A stretch of DNA of 64,000 bases from Bacteroidota bacterium (lineage in GTDB: Bacteria; Bacteroidota; Bacteroidia; Chitinophagales; Chitinophagaceae), in contig JAFDXJ010000050.1 in NCBI GenBank assembly GCA_018268015.1, positions 434,001 to 498,000 of the forward strand. Direction: 5' to 3'. Numbering within the stretch: the first letter of the stretch is position 1; every line of letters starts with the position of its first letter. The notes beneath the pieces were generated by a model. It saw only the letters and a list, made by a program, of their open reading frames with translations. It was not told where the DNA came from and made no database searches. Of the stretch, positions 35,357 to 44,917 are shown piece after piece. A program made the position numbers and the translations under genes.

Positions 35357-37345
35357 CTAGTTTCTAAAAGCCGAAGGTAAAGAATTTTCATTTGGATGTG
35401 AAGAGTCAAACATGGAATAAACTGAATTATTGCTTTTATACTCCGGGATGATCTGTTTCATGAGCTTCACCACTTCATCCTCTTCATTATTTTCTGCATG
35501 GTATAATAAATCTTTTAATAAGGAAGCAAAAATGACAAAATCGTGTGATTGTACTTTATTGATGAGTATTTTTTTATGGTGTGTTTCCAGAACTTCTTCA
35601 TATTTATTGAGCAATTCCTCATATAATTTTTCACCGGGTCTAAGTCCGGTATATTGGATCTTTATTTGTTTTTCCGGTTCAAAACCTGCAAGACGGATCA
35701 TTTTATTGGCCAGGTCTGCAATCTTCACCGGTTCTCCCATATCGAATAAAAACACTTCACCTCCATTACCCATCGTTACGGCTTCTAATACCAGGGAACA
35801 AGCCTCAGAGATCGTCATGAAATAGCGGATCACTTCGGGATGCGTTACGGTTACAGGGCCCCCTTTTTCAATTTGCTCCTTAAATCGTGGAATAACTGAG
35901 CCATTGGAGCCTAGAACATTTCCAAAGCGTGTTGTAATAAATTTTACTTTTTCAGATTGGTTATTATGAATATGGTACACTTTGGAAGGAAGTGGTCCAT
36001 TTTGGAAAAGATGTTGATACCCATAATGCAATGCATGGCAAAATATTTCAGCAATTCTTTTCGATGCACCCATAATATTGGTAGGATTTATGGCTTTATC
36101 CGTAGAAATAAATAAGAACCGCTCGACTCCATAATATTCAGCCAGACTGGCTAATACCATTGTACCCTGCACATTATTTCGAACAGCTTCTGATGGGTGA
36201 TGTTCCATTAAAGGAACATGTTTGTATGCGGCTGCATGAAATACTATTTGAGGCGCATAGGCCATAAAAATTTTCGCTACAGCATACTTGTCTTTGATGT
36301 TACATAAAACAATTTTTAGGTTATCGCTATGGCCGAATTTTTGTTGAATTTTATATTCCACATCATACAAACCAGTTTCCCGTTGATCGCAAAGGATTAA
36401 GGCTTCAGGCCCCATCTCAGCAATCTGCATAGCCAGTTCACTCCCAATAGAACCGGCAGCTCCGGTAATAAGTATTCTTTTCCCTTTCATCAAATCTAAG
36501 ACAAGCTGATTGTGCAATTTGATAGACGGTCTTCCCAATAAATCTTCTATCCTTACTTCTTTTATCTGTTCTTTCGTCAGGTGGCCATTCATCCAGGTTT
36601 TAGGAGAAGGAATATTTTTTACTTTTACACGCTTCTCTAAACATTTCTCTACTAAAAAGTTAACGATAGAAGGGGCAGGGTTCTCTTTGGCAATAAATAA
36701 AGTTTGAATGTGCTTTGTTTCCAGGAAGGACGCTAAACACTTGTAATTCATGATCCTAATATTATCCACTGATTTTCCTGCAAACCTGTTTTCGTCATCC
36801 AAAAATGCAACCACTCTATAAGCTGTTTCTGAAATCGTTTCAATGGTATTACGAAGCAGCCCGGCATTTTCCGCATCTCCAAAAATCAATACTTCTTCCC
36901 GGTCTATGCCATACCCACTTTTATAAACATTTTTGATTAATAAACGATAAGCAGAAATACTGAATGCAGCAATGAAAAAATATACAATCAGGGATGAGTT
37001 GGGAATAAATGTTTTTATTGAAAAGGATTTAAGAAGAATATTACCAATCAATAAAACGATTACAGAAATTAGTAAGGCATATACAATCCGGAGTATTTCC
37101 CTTGTTTCAGAAAAACGGATGATTCCATCATAGGTCTTGAATATACTGAAAAAAATGGCGCCTGCTATCATTATGATCCATGTACCATGCCAAAGGTCTT
37201 CGTTATTGATAATGACAATATCAAAATTACTCAGTAATAAATTCGCGATAATAAAAGTAAAAATGCAAAGGCCTATATCCAAAATGAAGATGGCCCATTT
37301 TGGCATAATGCGCAGACGAATTAAAAAGCTTCTTATCTCTTTCAA
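35357..37345 (-). CDS. Membrane-bound nucleotide-sugar 4,6-dehydratase (CapD/WbpM/PglF-like)
   Basis: 662 residues. About four membrane helices (1-150) and a CoA-binding-like Rossmann domain precede the SDR domain, which has ITGAAGSIGSELAMQIAEM and the altered catalytic motif STDKAINPTNIMGASKR that marks UDP-GlcNAc 4,6-dehydratases of this family. It makes 4-keto-6-deoxy sugars, which a DegT aminotransferase, two genes upstream, could aminate. C-terminal GLRPGEKLYEELL is conserved. Confidence 0.94.
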   Translation of the reverse strand: MKEIRSFLIRLRIMPKWAIFILDIGLCIFTFIIANLLLSNFDIVIINNEDLWHGTWIIMIAGAIFFSIFKTYDGIIRFSETREILRIVYALLISVIVLLIGNILLKSFSIKTFIPNSSLIVYFFIAAFSISAYRLLIKNVYKSGYGIDREEVLIFGDAENAGLLRNTIETISETAYRVVAFLDDENRFAGKSVDNIRIMNYKCLASFLETKHIQTLFIAKENPAPSIVNFLVEKCLEKRVKVKNIPSPKTWMNGHLTKEQIKEVRIEDLLGRPSIKLHNQLVLDLMKGKRILITGAAGSIGSELAMQIAEMGPEALILCDQRETGLYDVEYKIQQKFGHSDNLKIVLCNIKDKYAVAKIFMAYAPQIVFHAAAYKHVPLMEHHPSEAVRNNVQGTMVLASLAEYYGVERFLFISTDKAINPTNIMGASKRIAEIFCHALHYGYQHLFQNGPLPSKVYHIHNNQSEKVKFITTRFGNVLGSNGSVIPRFKEQIEKGGPVTVTHPEVIRYFMTISEACSLVLEAVTMGNGGEVFLFDMGEPVKIADLANKMIRLAGFEPEKQIKIQYTGLRPGEKLYEELLNKYEEVLETHHKKILINKVQSHDFVIFASLLKDLLYHAENNEEDEVVKLMKQIIPEYKSNNSVYSMFDSSHPNENSLPSAFRN

Positions 37346-37360
37346 GGGTTCGGGCTGAGG

Positions 37361-37984
37361 TTAAAATGCCTTTTTCTTAAATGGTTCTCTCTTAATCAGT
37401 GACAAGATAGTGCTAAAAAGGATTCTAAAATAATTTTTTACACTTTTCCTTTCAATATATATTTTATTCAACACTAATTTGGCAGGCAAAATTTCTTCAA
37501 TATAATAAGTCCTCGGATCTTCCTGTGTGCCTAAAAGTGCTGATTCATCTCTGAATTGGAGCGAAGCAATATCTGTAATTCCAGGCCTTATATTAAAAAT
37601 AAACATATCCTCTTTTGCATAATAATCAACAAACTCCCTCAATTCCGGCCTGGGGCCAACCATGCTCATATCACCAATAAATACATTCCACAATTGGGGC
37701 AATTCATCGAGTTTCCATTTTCTTAAAAATTTCCCTGCCGGTGTTATCCGTTTATCATGATCACCCAATGTGAGTGTACTCTTCACTTGTGTATTTTCCT
37801 TCATACTCCTGAATTTATACATGGTAAAATCTCTATTCTTCCACCCTACCCTTTTCTGGCTGAAAATGGCCGGCCCTCTTGTATCCAGCTTTACGATGAT
37901 AAAAATCACCAGGAAAAGTGGTAATAATATCACAAGAAGGAATAGAGATAACAGGATATCTAAAACTCGGAATTTATCGATCAT
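37361..37984 (-). CDS. Initiating sugar-1-phosphate transferase (PglC-like)
   Basis: 207 residues: the monotopic phosphoglycosyl transferase catalytic domain without the multi-helix N-terminus of WbaP. A re-entrant hydrophobic helix at about 5-30, then FSQKRVGWKNRDFTMYKFRSM, KLDELPQLWNVFIGDMSMVG and RPGITDIASLQF. It attaches the first sugar phosphate to undecaprenyl phosphate to begin the repeat unit. It overlaps the aminotransferase gene by 11 nt. Confidence 0.94.
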   Translation of the reverse strand: MIDKFRVLDILLSLFLLVILLPLFLVIFIIVKLDTRGPAIFSQKRVGWKNRDFTMYKFRSMKENTQVKSTLTLGDHDKRITPAGKFLRKWKLDELPQLWNVFIGDMSMVGPRPELREFVDYYAKEDMFIFNIRPGITDIASLQFRDESALLGTQEDPRTYYIEEILPAKLVLNKIYIERKSVKNYFRILFSTILSLIKREPFKKKAF

Positions 37985-39206
37985 GCCATATTTCTTCTAC
38001 TGATTTGCATAATTCACTGCATATATGCAGGCATAGCTTATCCGTTAATTGAGGATAAACAGGAAGGGATATTTCATTACAATATAATTCATAAGATTTA
38101 GGAAAATGAGCTATATCAAAACCGGCATTTTTAAAAACGGTCAACATAGGTAAGGGTACAAAGTGAACATTCAGGGAAATATTTTTTTCCGCCATTTTTT
38201 GTATTACCATTGCGCGCATCTCTTCCGTAAAATGATGGACACGAATAGGAAATAGATGGCAGGAAGATTGTCTGTCAGGGTCATCAAATGCCGGCAATTG
38301 GAATGTTTTATTCTTTTGAAAAAAGGTATAGTAAAAATTAAAGACCCGCCTTCTTTCACGAAGCAGGTACAGGTCATATTTTTTCAGTTGAGCCAATGCC
38401 AGCGCAGCAAGCACATCCGGTAAATTGATTTTAAAACCCGGATAAATAATATCATATCTCCAACTCCCTCCCTGTGATTTTGATAATGCATCTTTTGTCT
38501 GTCCATTCAGACTCCACAATCTTAATTGGTTATACAATTTTTCATTATCAAAGGGTTTAGACAGATTCAGGCATATGATACCTCCTTCGGCGCTGGTTAC
38601 ATTTTTCACTGCGTGTAAGGAAAACACTGTCATATCTGCCCATTGCCCAATGGGTTTATTTTGATAGGTAGCGCCTAATGCATGTGCAGCATCGGAAATC
38701 AGTAAAATTCTGCCGAGTTGCTTTTGATTATCAGAACCTGATTTAAATTTTTGAGTGATTTCCTGATCACCGATCATTTCTTTAATCTCTTCATACGCAC
38801 AAGGCCAGCCGGCAAAATCTACCGCAATAATTGCTTTAGTTTTCGTAGTGATTGCTGTTCTTATTTTATCTGGTGAGATGGTAAAATCATTCTCCACATC
38901 TACCATGACTGGTGTAGCTCCTACATGCATCACTGCCAGGGCTGTAGCGCAATAAGTATATGCCGGAATGATAACTTCATCTCCTTTTCTTATTCCAAAC
39001 CAATGAAGACAAAGCATTAATGCCGAGGTGGCAGAATTTACGGCAAGTGTTTGAGAGACCCCGGTATAATTTGCCACAAACTTTTCCAATTCCTTTACTT
39101 TAGGGCCGGTTGTAATCCAGCCGCTACGCAAAGTTTCTGTGACTTCATGAATGATCTCTTCATCTATATAAGGCGGTGAAAAAGGAATATGATCGGGCTC
39201 TTGCAT
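37974..39206 (-). CDS. DegT/DnrJ/EryC1/StrS aminotransferase
   Basis: 410 residues from the ATG at 39206 (MQEPDHIPFSPPYIDEEII), directly after the preceding glycosyltransferase stop; an upstream frame would overlap that gene. The PLP lysine is in FSLHAVKNVTSAEGG, and SGWITTGPKVKELEKF and VNSATSALMLCL are characteristic. It transfers amino groups to 3- or 4-keto sugars, making amino sugars such as QuiNAc4N, probably using the product of the nearby dehydratase. Confidence 0.93.
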   Translation of the reverse strand: MQEPDHIPFSPPYIDEEIIHEVTETLRSGWITTGPKVKELEKFVANYTGVSQTLAVNSATSALMLCLHWFGIRKGDEVIIPAYTYCATALAVMHVGATPVMVDVENDFTISPDKIRTAITTKTKAIIAVDFAGWPCAYEEIKEMIGDQEITQKFKSGSDNQKQLGRILLISDAAHALGATYQNKPIGQWADMTVFSLHAVKNVTSAEGGIICLNLSKPFDNEKLYNQLRLWSLNGQTKDALSKSQGGSWRYDIIYPGFKINLPDVLAALALAQLKKYDLYLLRERRRVFNFYYTFFQKNKTFQLPAFDDPDRQSSCHLFPIRVHHFTEEMRAMVIQKMAEKNISLNVHFVPLPMLTVFKNAGFDIAHFPKSYELYCNEISLPVYPQLTDKLCLHICSELCKSVEEIWHDR

Positions 39207-39207
39207 A

Positions 39208-40251
39208 TTATAATTTTTCAAATAATTTTTTCCATTTTTCCATAACAACGTCTTCACCAAAATTTTTCGTAAAGGCATAAGCCTTTTCTGTCATGGCAAT
39301 ACCTTTCAAAGGGTTTTGAATAACAGTCACAATTTTCGAAGCCATTTCTTCCGCATTATTTGGTGGAATCAAAAATCCATTTTGTTCATCTGCTATCAAA
39401 TCCGGGAGTCCTCCTACATTCGTGGCAATGATGACTAAGCCCAGTGCCATAAACTCAATAACAGAAACCGGGGCATTATCAATCTCATTGGTACATATAT
39501 AAAAATCATATTGAGCTGCATAGTGTAGTTTTTCTTCCAGGTTGATATATCCGGGAAAAAATACATTTTGTGAAAGCCCTTCTTCATGCACTCTCTTTTT
39601 TGTTTCTGCAAGCATTCCATGATCAGGCCCGGCCATGACCATTTCAAAGTCGGGAAATTGGCTGTATAAGATTTTAGCCACTTTTACGGCCATTAAAGGA
39701 TTATAGGTTTTTTCAAATGCCCTCATCCAAAGTATCTTAGGGCGAAAAGTTTTTTTATGCATAAATAAATATCCCGTTAGGTTTATTGCATTTTCGATTT
39801 GAATTTTTTTTACCGGGTATTTATCTAAGTAATGATAAAAAAAAGCGGAAGGGCATATAAGTGTATCGGCCCTTTTCATGGCCTTTAAAAAATGACGAGG
39901 ATTTTTTTCCATCTTATCAGGAATGGAACCTCCATCAATAGTCAGTATTAATTTCTTATGAAAAAATTTTACAACACGGCTTACGATTTCCTGCCATATA
40001 AAAGCAGGCCTGGTGCCATACAAGGGTATAATAACGATTTTGATTTCTTTTTGATGTGTAAGTATTACCCATAAGTTATCCCACAAACGAGCTATCCTGC
40101 CGGAATGTATTGAAGAGGTTATTACACTCAAATGATTCTTTGAAAACATTTCAGCGATGCGGCATGTAGCCGTTCGAATGTTTTTTTTAGGGTCTTTTGG
40201 ATCAGTGAAAACACCTAATAAGAGAATTGTGCTTTGCCTTTTTTCTGTCAA
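39208..40251 (-). CDS. Glycosyltransferase family 4 protein
   Basis: 347 residues, GT-B fold; C-terminal ExxE-type motif VSVIEFMALGLVIIATNVGG and the KILWMRAFEKTYNP hinge. The donor is unknown. TTG start overlaps the upstream GNAT stop (TTGA), suggesting coupled translation; it ends 2 nt before the aminotransferase ATG. Confidence 0.88.
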   Translation of the reverse strand: MTEKRQSTILLLGVFTDPKDPKKNIRTATCRIAEMFSKNHLSVITSSIHSGRIARLWDNLWVILTHQKEIKIVIIPLYGTRPAFIWQEIVSRVVKFFHKKLILTIDGGSIPDKMEKNPRHFLKAMKRADTLICPSAFFYHYLDKYPVKKIQIENAINLTGYLFMHKKTFRPKILWMRAFEKTYNPLMAVKVAKILYSQFPDFEMVMAGPDHGMLAETKKRVHEEGLSQNVFFPGYINLEEKLHYAAQYDFYICTNEIDNAPVSVIEFMALGLVIIATNVGGLPDLIADEQNGFLIPPNNAEEMASKIVTVIQNPLKGIAMTEKAYAFTKNFGEDVVMEKWKKLFEKL

Positions 40252-40922
40252 TTTGAAAATTTATACATATCCACTGAGGAAATTGATTCTTTATCAATTT
40301 GCCAGGCTACTTTTTGATAAGCTCTTATTGCCCTTTTATTATCAGGCTTTACACTTAAAACCATTTTTTCTATTTTTCTTTTCCGGCTTTCTTCTTCAAA
40401 TGCTTTCATCAATAATTCAAAAACACCATTTCCTCTATTATCCGGATGCACGCCAATGACCACAAGGCCAATTTTTTGCTCCTTAGCAAGATATTTTTTT
40501 ACAGGAACAAGGTGTTTTTTTCCCGGAATGATTTTTTGATAAATATTTCGAATAACCAGGGGATAATGTTGTCGCAGATTTTTATGAAATATTAACCAGG
40601 GCTTTCTGACAACCCCTGAAACGGCTTCTCTCATTGCAAAACGAAGCATTCCACTGGTTGAGCCATCACCCGGATATTGAGAAATAAATCCTCCTACATA
40701 CCCGACCATTTTCTCATCCTGATTTACATGTATCAAAAAACGATGTTCATCCGATAAAAACCATTGTAGTGTTCTTCGGGCATATTTTTTCCCGAGCTGG
40801 CTACTCAGGGAACCAGGAAAACAGGCCTGGTGCAGAAAGGCCATTTCATCAAGATTGCAGGGTTGGCTTTTTTGAGAAAGTAACATGCAAATTTTTAGAG
40901 GCTCTGATAGTTGGTGTGGCAA
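40248..40922 (-). CDS. GNAT family N-acetyltransferase
   Basis: 224 residues. The acetyl-CoA site is seen in VGVHPDNRGNGVFELLMKAF (the Q/RxxGxG/A position reads NRGNGV) and VKPDNKRAIRAYQK. It probably acetylates an amino sugar made by the DegT product, or another position on the glycan. Starting at Met13 (40886) would reduce overlap with the upstream gene from 74 to 38 nt and is about equally likely. Confidence 0.85.
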   Translation of the reverse strand: MPHQLSEPLKICMLLSQKSQPCNLDEMAFLHQACFPGSLSSQLGKKYARRTLQWFLSDEHRFLIHVNQDEKMVGYVGGFISQYPGDGSTSGMLRFAMREAVSGVVRKPWLIFHKNLRQHYPLVIRNIYQKIIPGKKHLVPVKKYLAKEQKIGLVVIGVHPDNRGNGVFELLMKAFEEESRKRKIEKMVLSVKPDNKRAIRAYQKVAWQIDKESISSVDMYKFSN

Positions 40923-42180
40923 CCGCCAATAATATCAACAGAGGTTGCAAGGATATTTTTAATCCGTTATGAACAATCACAAGGCAGAAAAATACTGCGA
41001 AATAAAAAGCATACTCCCTTTGAATAGGTTTTCTTTTCATGATATCTAAAAAAAGGAAAAGGAAAAACCCCCAATATGTTATTACACCTAAGATACCGTC
41101 TTCAGCGGCGGCCCGTGCAAACTCATTATGTGCCCCGGACTCCTGGTCATAAAGTTTATCCTTGGTAATTTCGGTATTAAAATTACCGGGGCCAACTCCG
41201 GCCAATGGGTGACTCAAAAACAAGTCCCACGCAGCTTCTACAAGATATGTTCTCCCGGAATTGCCTTCTTCTTTATAACGCTCTTCAATCAGGCCATTTG
41301 TCTTCGCAGTAACAAAATTATAGACAAACAATCCCGTAGGTATAAGTAAAATAAAAAATAAATATTTATGTAATTGTTTCCTGTTGAAAAATGAATATAA
41401 AATAATCATGATACCAAAGAAATAAATTCCTCCCCTGGAAAAGGATAGCAACATTATGATGGTAGCCATAGAAATGCAAATAAGATTTAACAGCAGATTT
41501 TTCTTTTCAAATCCATTCATGATGGTAAAAAAGAAAACGGTAACCACAAAACCCATGTAGCCACTCAACTGTACAGGAGCTAAACCATTAACGCCTTCAG
41601 ATTGTGAATAGGAAGAAAAATATACTTCTCCTTTAAAATATCTTATGATGACCATGCCACATAAATAAATGCCTGCCAACTTAACCGTATTGAGAATCCT
41701 GTTTGCCATTAAAGGGGTAATTACCGTCGTAGCGCCCCACAAAGCCACTACAGCCAATGCCGTCGTATTGATTAATAAACCACGTGCATAATCTGCATCA
41801 TTGGATCTAAAACCATTAATGTATTCTATGAAGACAAAAAATAATAGAAAAACCACATAATTACTATGCAATTTTAATTTCACACCATTGCTTAATATCA
41901 TGATTCCAAATATGGCAATATATAAGTAAGGCATAAATAAATAAGGAATAAAAGAAACATAAGCCCGCATAAACATTTCCGAATAAATCAGGAACGGCAG
42001 AATCTTAAATAAGCGGGTTAAATCTTGTCGAGTGGCCAGGTAAATGCATGCAACTCCCAAACCCACATAAATTAAACCGAAAAGCTCCGGAATAGATCTA
42101 TAGCCCACTATCATGCCTGCTAAAAAAGCCGCCACATATCCATAAACAGAATTGACTTCGTTTTTAACGCTTGTTGTCAT
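40849..42180 (-). CDS. O-antigen ligase / Wzy-like polymerase membrane protein
   Basis: 443 residues with about eleven hydrophobic helices and the Wzy_C/WaaL signature loop: AWDLFLSHPLAGVGPGNFNT followed by AHNEFARAAAEDGILGVITY. It joins finished polymer to lipid A core (ligase) or polymerises repeat units (Wzy). With an ABC exporter in the locus a ligase role is preferred, but sequence alone cannot separate the two. Confidence 0.9.
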   Translation of the reverse strand: MTTSVKNEVNSVYGYVAAFLAGMIVGYRSIPELFGLIYVGLGVACIYLATRQDLTRLFKILPFLIYSEMFMRAYVSFIPYLFMPYLYIAIFGIMILSNGVKLKLHSNYVVFLLFFVFIEYINGFRSNDADYARGLLINTTALAVVALWGATTVITPLMANRILNTVKLAGIYLCGMVIIRYFKGEVYFSSYSQSEGVNGLAPVQLSGYMGFVVTVFFFTIMNGFEKKNLLLNLICISMATIIMLLSFSRGGIYFFGIMIILYSFFNRKQLHKYLFFILLIPTGLFVYNFVTAKTNGLIEERYKEEGNSGRTYLVEAAWDLFLSHPLAGVGPGNFNTEITKDKLYDQESGAHNEFARAAAEDGILGVITYWGFFLFLFLDIMKRKPIQREYAFYFAVFFCLVIVHNGLKISLQPLLILLAVATPTIRASKNLHVTFSKKPTLQS

Positions 42181-43381
42181 GATATTGTTTAATCACTTCA
42201 ATCATTTCTAAAGACCATTGATCCAGAGTCAATGATTTGGCATATTGCCGCCCGGCTTTCAACTTGTTTACAATGTCCGCCTGATCTTCTATTTTGCTGA
42301 GCAAATATTGGGCAAATGAAACTGGATTTAAATTTTCAAATTCAAATCCATATTTACCGGCGCCCAAAATTTCTTCCGACATAGCGGTATGGTATAAAAA
42401 TGGTACAACACCATGAAAATAGCCTTCCACAGGCACTTTGCCATAACCTTCCACAAGTGAAGCCTGTATTAAAAAATCAGCTTTCCTATACAATATTCTA
42501 AGCTCATCAGCTTTTAATTTCCCGGTAATGATAATTCTGTCTGTCAAATGATTTTTAATAAGAAATTGTTCATATTGTTTTTTTAAGGGCCCATCTCCTA
42601 CCAGGTATAATTGATAATCTATCTTCTTTTCGTTTAATGTTTTAAACGTGTCCAAAATAAATTGTTGGTTTTTCATTGCATTAAAGGCACCAACAGATAT
42701 GAATACAAAAGGTTTTTTTCCTCCTTCCAAAAGAGATTTCATTTTTAACTCCACAGGCTCAATTTCTTCATACCATTTCTCCAAAGAATAAGATGGGCTA
42801 AATGTTGTATGCAAATGATCTTTGGCATTTTCCTTTTTTATATAAGCAAATACAGGGCCTTTAAAAAAATGCTTCAATAAATATTTTTGTAACCGGTATG
42901 TTCGTGGCTCTCCACGATATTTTTCCCATGTACCGGTATAGGTAGCAAACAAAGGCTTATGCTTATTATTAAAATAAAAAAAACCCGGAATATTTAAATT
43001 GTTTGGAAAACGGAGATAAATAAAATCGCTTTTATAATTTATTTTTTTAAATGTTTTAAGCCACACGGGAATGGTTCTTAAAATTTTCATTTTGTCTGAA
43101 ATGCTTTGCCCTCCTACATTTGGTGTAGGATAGAATTCGAAGGCTCCGGGATATTCCGTATAGATTTTATGATCATCATAGTCAACAAATGGGCAACAAA
43201 TAAGGGTATGAGAAAAATGACGGGCTAAGACTTTGATCTGACTGAGCAAAATATGATTCTCTGTTGCAATACGCCCATTGGGCAAAGTAAAATGAACACA
43301 ATCAGAAATAATAGCAAGCGTTTTCCCGGGGAAAGTTTGTCTGAATCCAGCTTCATTAATACATGTCTCCGGGCCTAACAT
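42164..43381 (-). CDS. Glycosyltransferase family 4 protein
   Basis: 405 residues, GT-B type. The C-terminal domain has VFISVGAFNAMKN, IITGKLKADELRILYRKADF and ASLVEGYGKVPVEGYFHG, the donor-binding ExG motif. It overlaps the O-antigen ligase start by 17 nt. An unknown sugar is transferred to the growing repeat unit. Confidence 0.86.
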   Translation of the reverse strand: MLGPETCINEAGFRQTFPGKTLAIISDCVHFTLPNGRIATENHILLSQIKVLARHFSHTLICCPFVDYDDHKIYTEYPGAFEFYPTPNVGGQSISDKMKILRTIPVWLKTFKKINYKSDFIYLRFPNNLNIPGFFYFNNKHKPLFATYTGTWEKYRGEPRTYRLQKYLLKHFFKGPVFAYIKKENAKDHLHTTFSPSYSLEKWYEEIEPVELKMKSLLEGGKKPFVFISVGAFNAMKNQQFILDTFKTLNEKKIDYQLYLVGDGPLKKQYEQFLIKNHLTDRIIITGKLKADELRILYRKADFLIQASLVEGYGKVPVEGYFHGVVPFLYHTAMSEEILGAGKYGFEFENLNPVSFAQYLLSKIEDQADIVNKLKAGRQYAKSLTLDQWSLEMIEVIKQYHDNKR

Positions 43382-44727
43382 GGTGCAACAATTTTGGGTT
43401 TTTCATTACCTGCTTCTGAAAATATTCTTTTTGCAATTTTCTTTGCACGTAAATAGCGAATAAATAATATAGGTGATTGAATGATTGTTAAAAATATACT
43501 GAGCAAAAGCATTCGGCTATTTTTTTTGAATCGGTATGGAATATTAGAAAGCATGATTCCAATAAGAATACTATTTCTGTACAAAGAAGAAGGGAAATAT
43601 TTTTTAAATAAATAGACCACACTCGGAACGGGTTTGGGTGCAAACCAATTTTTTGGGCGAAAACCATCCCAACTGCCCATATCCCTTAATCCACCGCGCG
43701 AAGCTTTTAAATGGATTCTTCCTGCATAGGGATTGGATATACTCTTTATGCCGGAGATATAGGCACGAAAACCAAACTCTGCATCACCCATTCTTAACCC
43801 ATTAAAACGTTCATCAAATAATCCGATTTGTTGAAAAACAGTTCGACATACCAATGCATTTCCGGAGTCAAATTGATCTGCCCATCTGAAATATTGATAA
43901 CTCTCCTGAACTTTACCGCCACTTGTTGCTATGGAGACACCAGCAGAAATCTGTGCATCAAAAAAATCAATACATTTCAAATGTTGTTCTATCCACTCTG
44001 GTTCAATGATGGAATCATCGTCAAAAAAAAGAAGCCATTTTGCAGTGGTACTTTTCAAAGCATTATTTCTTGCGGTCCATAGTTTTTTTTCTTCCTGTCT
44101 GATCAATTTTATTTTTAGGTCGTAAGAATCATAAAACGTCTCCTGGAAGGAATCAGATTGATCTATGACAATGACTTCAAAATTTTTATACGATTGATTT
44201 TCTAAACCATGCAATACATTTTTCAAATATTCATATCGGTTTAATGTGGGTATAATGACTGCTACCAAAGGGTTTGATTCAATGAGCGCAGACCTGAATG
44301 GTTCATATAAATCCTGTCTTATTGGATTGGCATGAGGATTCATGCGTTCTGTTTTTCTGGTGGCATGATATGCTTTGCATTCTTTAAAAATATTCCTGAA
44401 AGTAAGAAGACGCAAAAACAAAGCAAATAAGGCCCAGGGCTTGCCCCAATATTTGTGTACAAATAAATATTCATCATGCAAAGTGGGTTGAGGCAAATCG
44501 TGTAAACGGTTTATTTCTGATTGTGTGGATTTCAATAGAACTCCGCTATTCCATAGACGATACCCTGCATCGGCCAATTGCGCCGATTTTGTTTGGTACC
44601 TTTTATCCAGAAAAGAAATTTCAATATCTTTTTCCATTACATAACATGAAGCAAAAGAATGATTAGTTACAGGCCTTAAATTAAATTGCCAGCCTGGTTG
44701 TGTATAACGAATAAATTGGAAAAGCAT
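43375..44727 (-). CDS. Glycosyltransferase family 2 protein with N-terminal extension
   Basis: 450 residues: an unusual N-terminal region of about 150 residues without an obvious fold, then a GT-A domain starting PLVAVIIPTLNRYEYLKNVL with FDDDSIIEPEWIEQ (DxD motif) and a C-terminal hydrophobic segment. A 190-nt gap upstream, the longest in the locus, suggests its own promoter. That gap holds a stem GGTGTTT / AAACACC (44825-44847) with no T-run. Confidence 0.88.
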   Translation of the reverse strand: MLFQFIRYTQPGWQFNLRPVTNHSFASCYVMEKDIEISFLDKRYQTKSAQLADAGYRLWNSGVLLKSTQSEINRLHDLPQPTLHDEYLFVHKYWGKPWALFALFLRLLTFRNIFKECKAYHATRKTERMNPHANPIRQDLYEPFRSALIESNPLVAVIIPTLNRYEYLKNVLHGLENQSYKNFEVIVIDQSDSFQETFYDSYDLKIKLIRQEEKKLWTARNNALKSTTAKWLLFFDDDSIIEPEWIEQHLKCIDFFDAQISAGVSIATSGGKVQESYQYFRWADQFDSGNALVCRTVFQQIGLFDERFNGLRMGDAEFGFRAYISGIKSISNPYAGRIHLKASRGGLRDMGSWDGFRPKNWFAPKPVPSVVYLFKKYFPSSLYRNSILIGIMLSNIPYRFKKNSRMLLLSIFLTIIQSPILFIRYLRAKKIAKRIFSEAGNEKPKIVAPC

Positions 44728-44917
44728 GGAATCTTGAATCTTTAAGGATCTGGTTTATTCATAAATTGTTTTATATATATCATTGATAATTTCATTTCAT
44801 CATTTTCGGATGAAGCATCCTGAAGGTGTTTATTTATTTCAAACACCATTAGCTTATAAATGAAACAATTCTTTAAAACTTTTACAATGAATCACAACGT
44901 ATAAAGAACAGGTAATT

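Noticed and set aside
35430..35825. 131-residue plus-strand frame
   Set aside because: Antisense to the C-terminal part of the nucleotide-sugar dehydratase; composition reflects the reverse of that gene.
44825..44847. GGTGTTT / AAACACC hairpin in the 190-nt gap
   Set aside because: No T-run on either strand and in a leader region; kept only as a note, not called a terminator.
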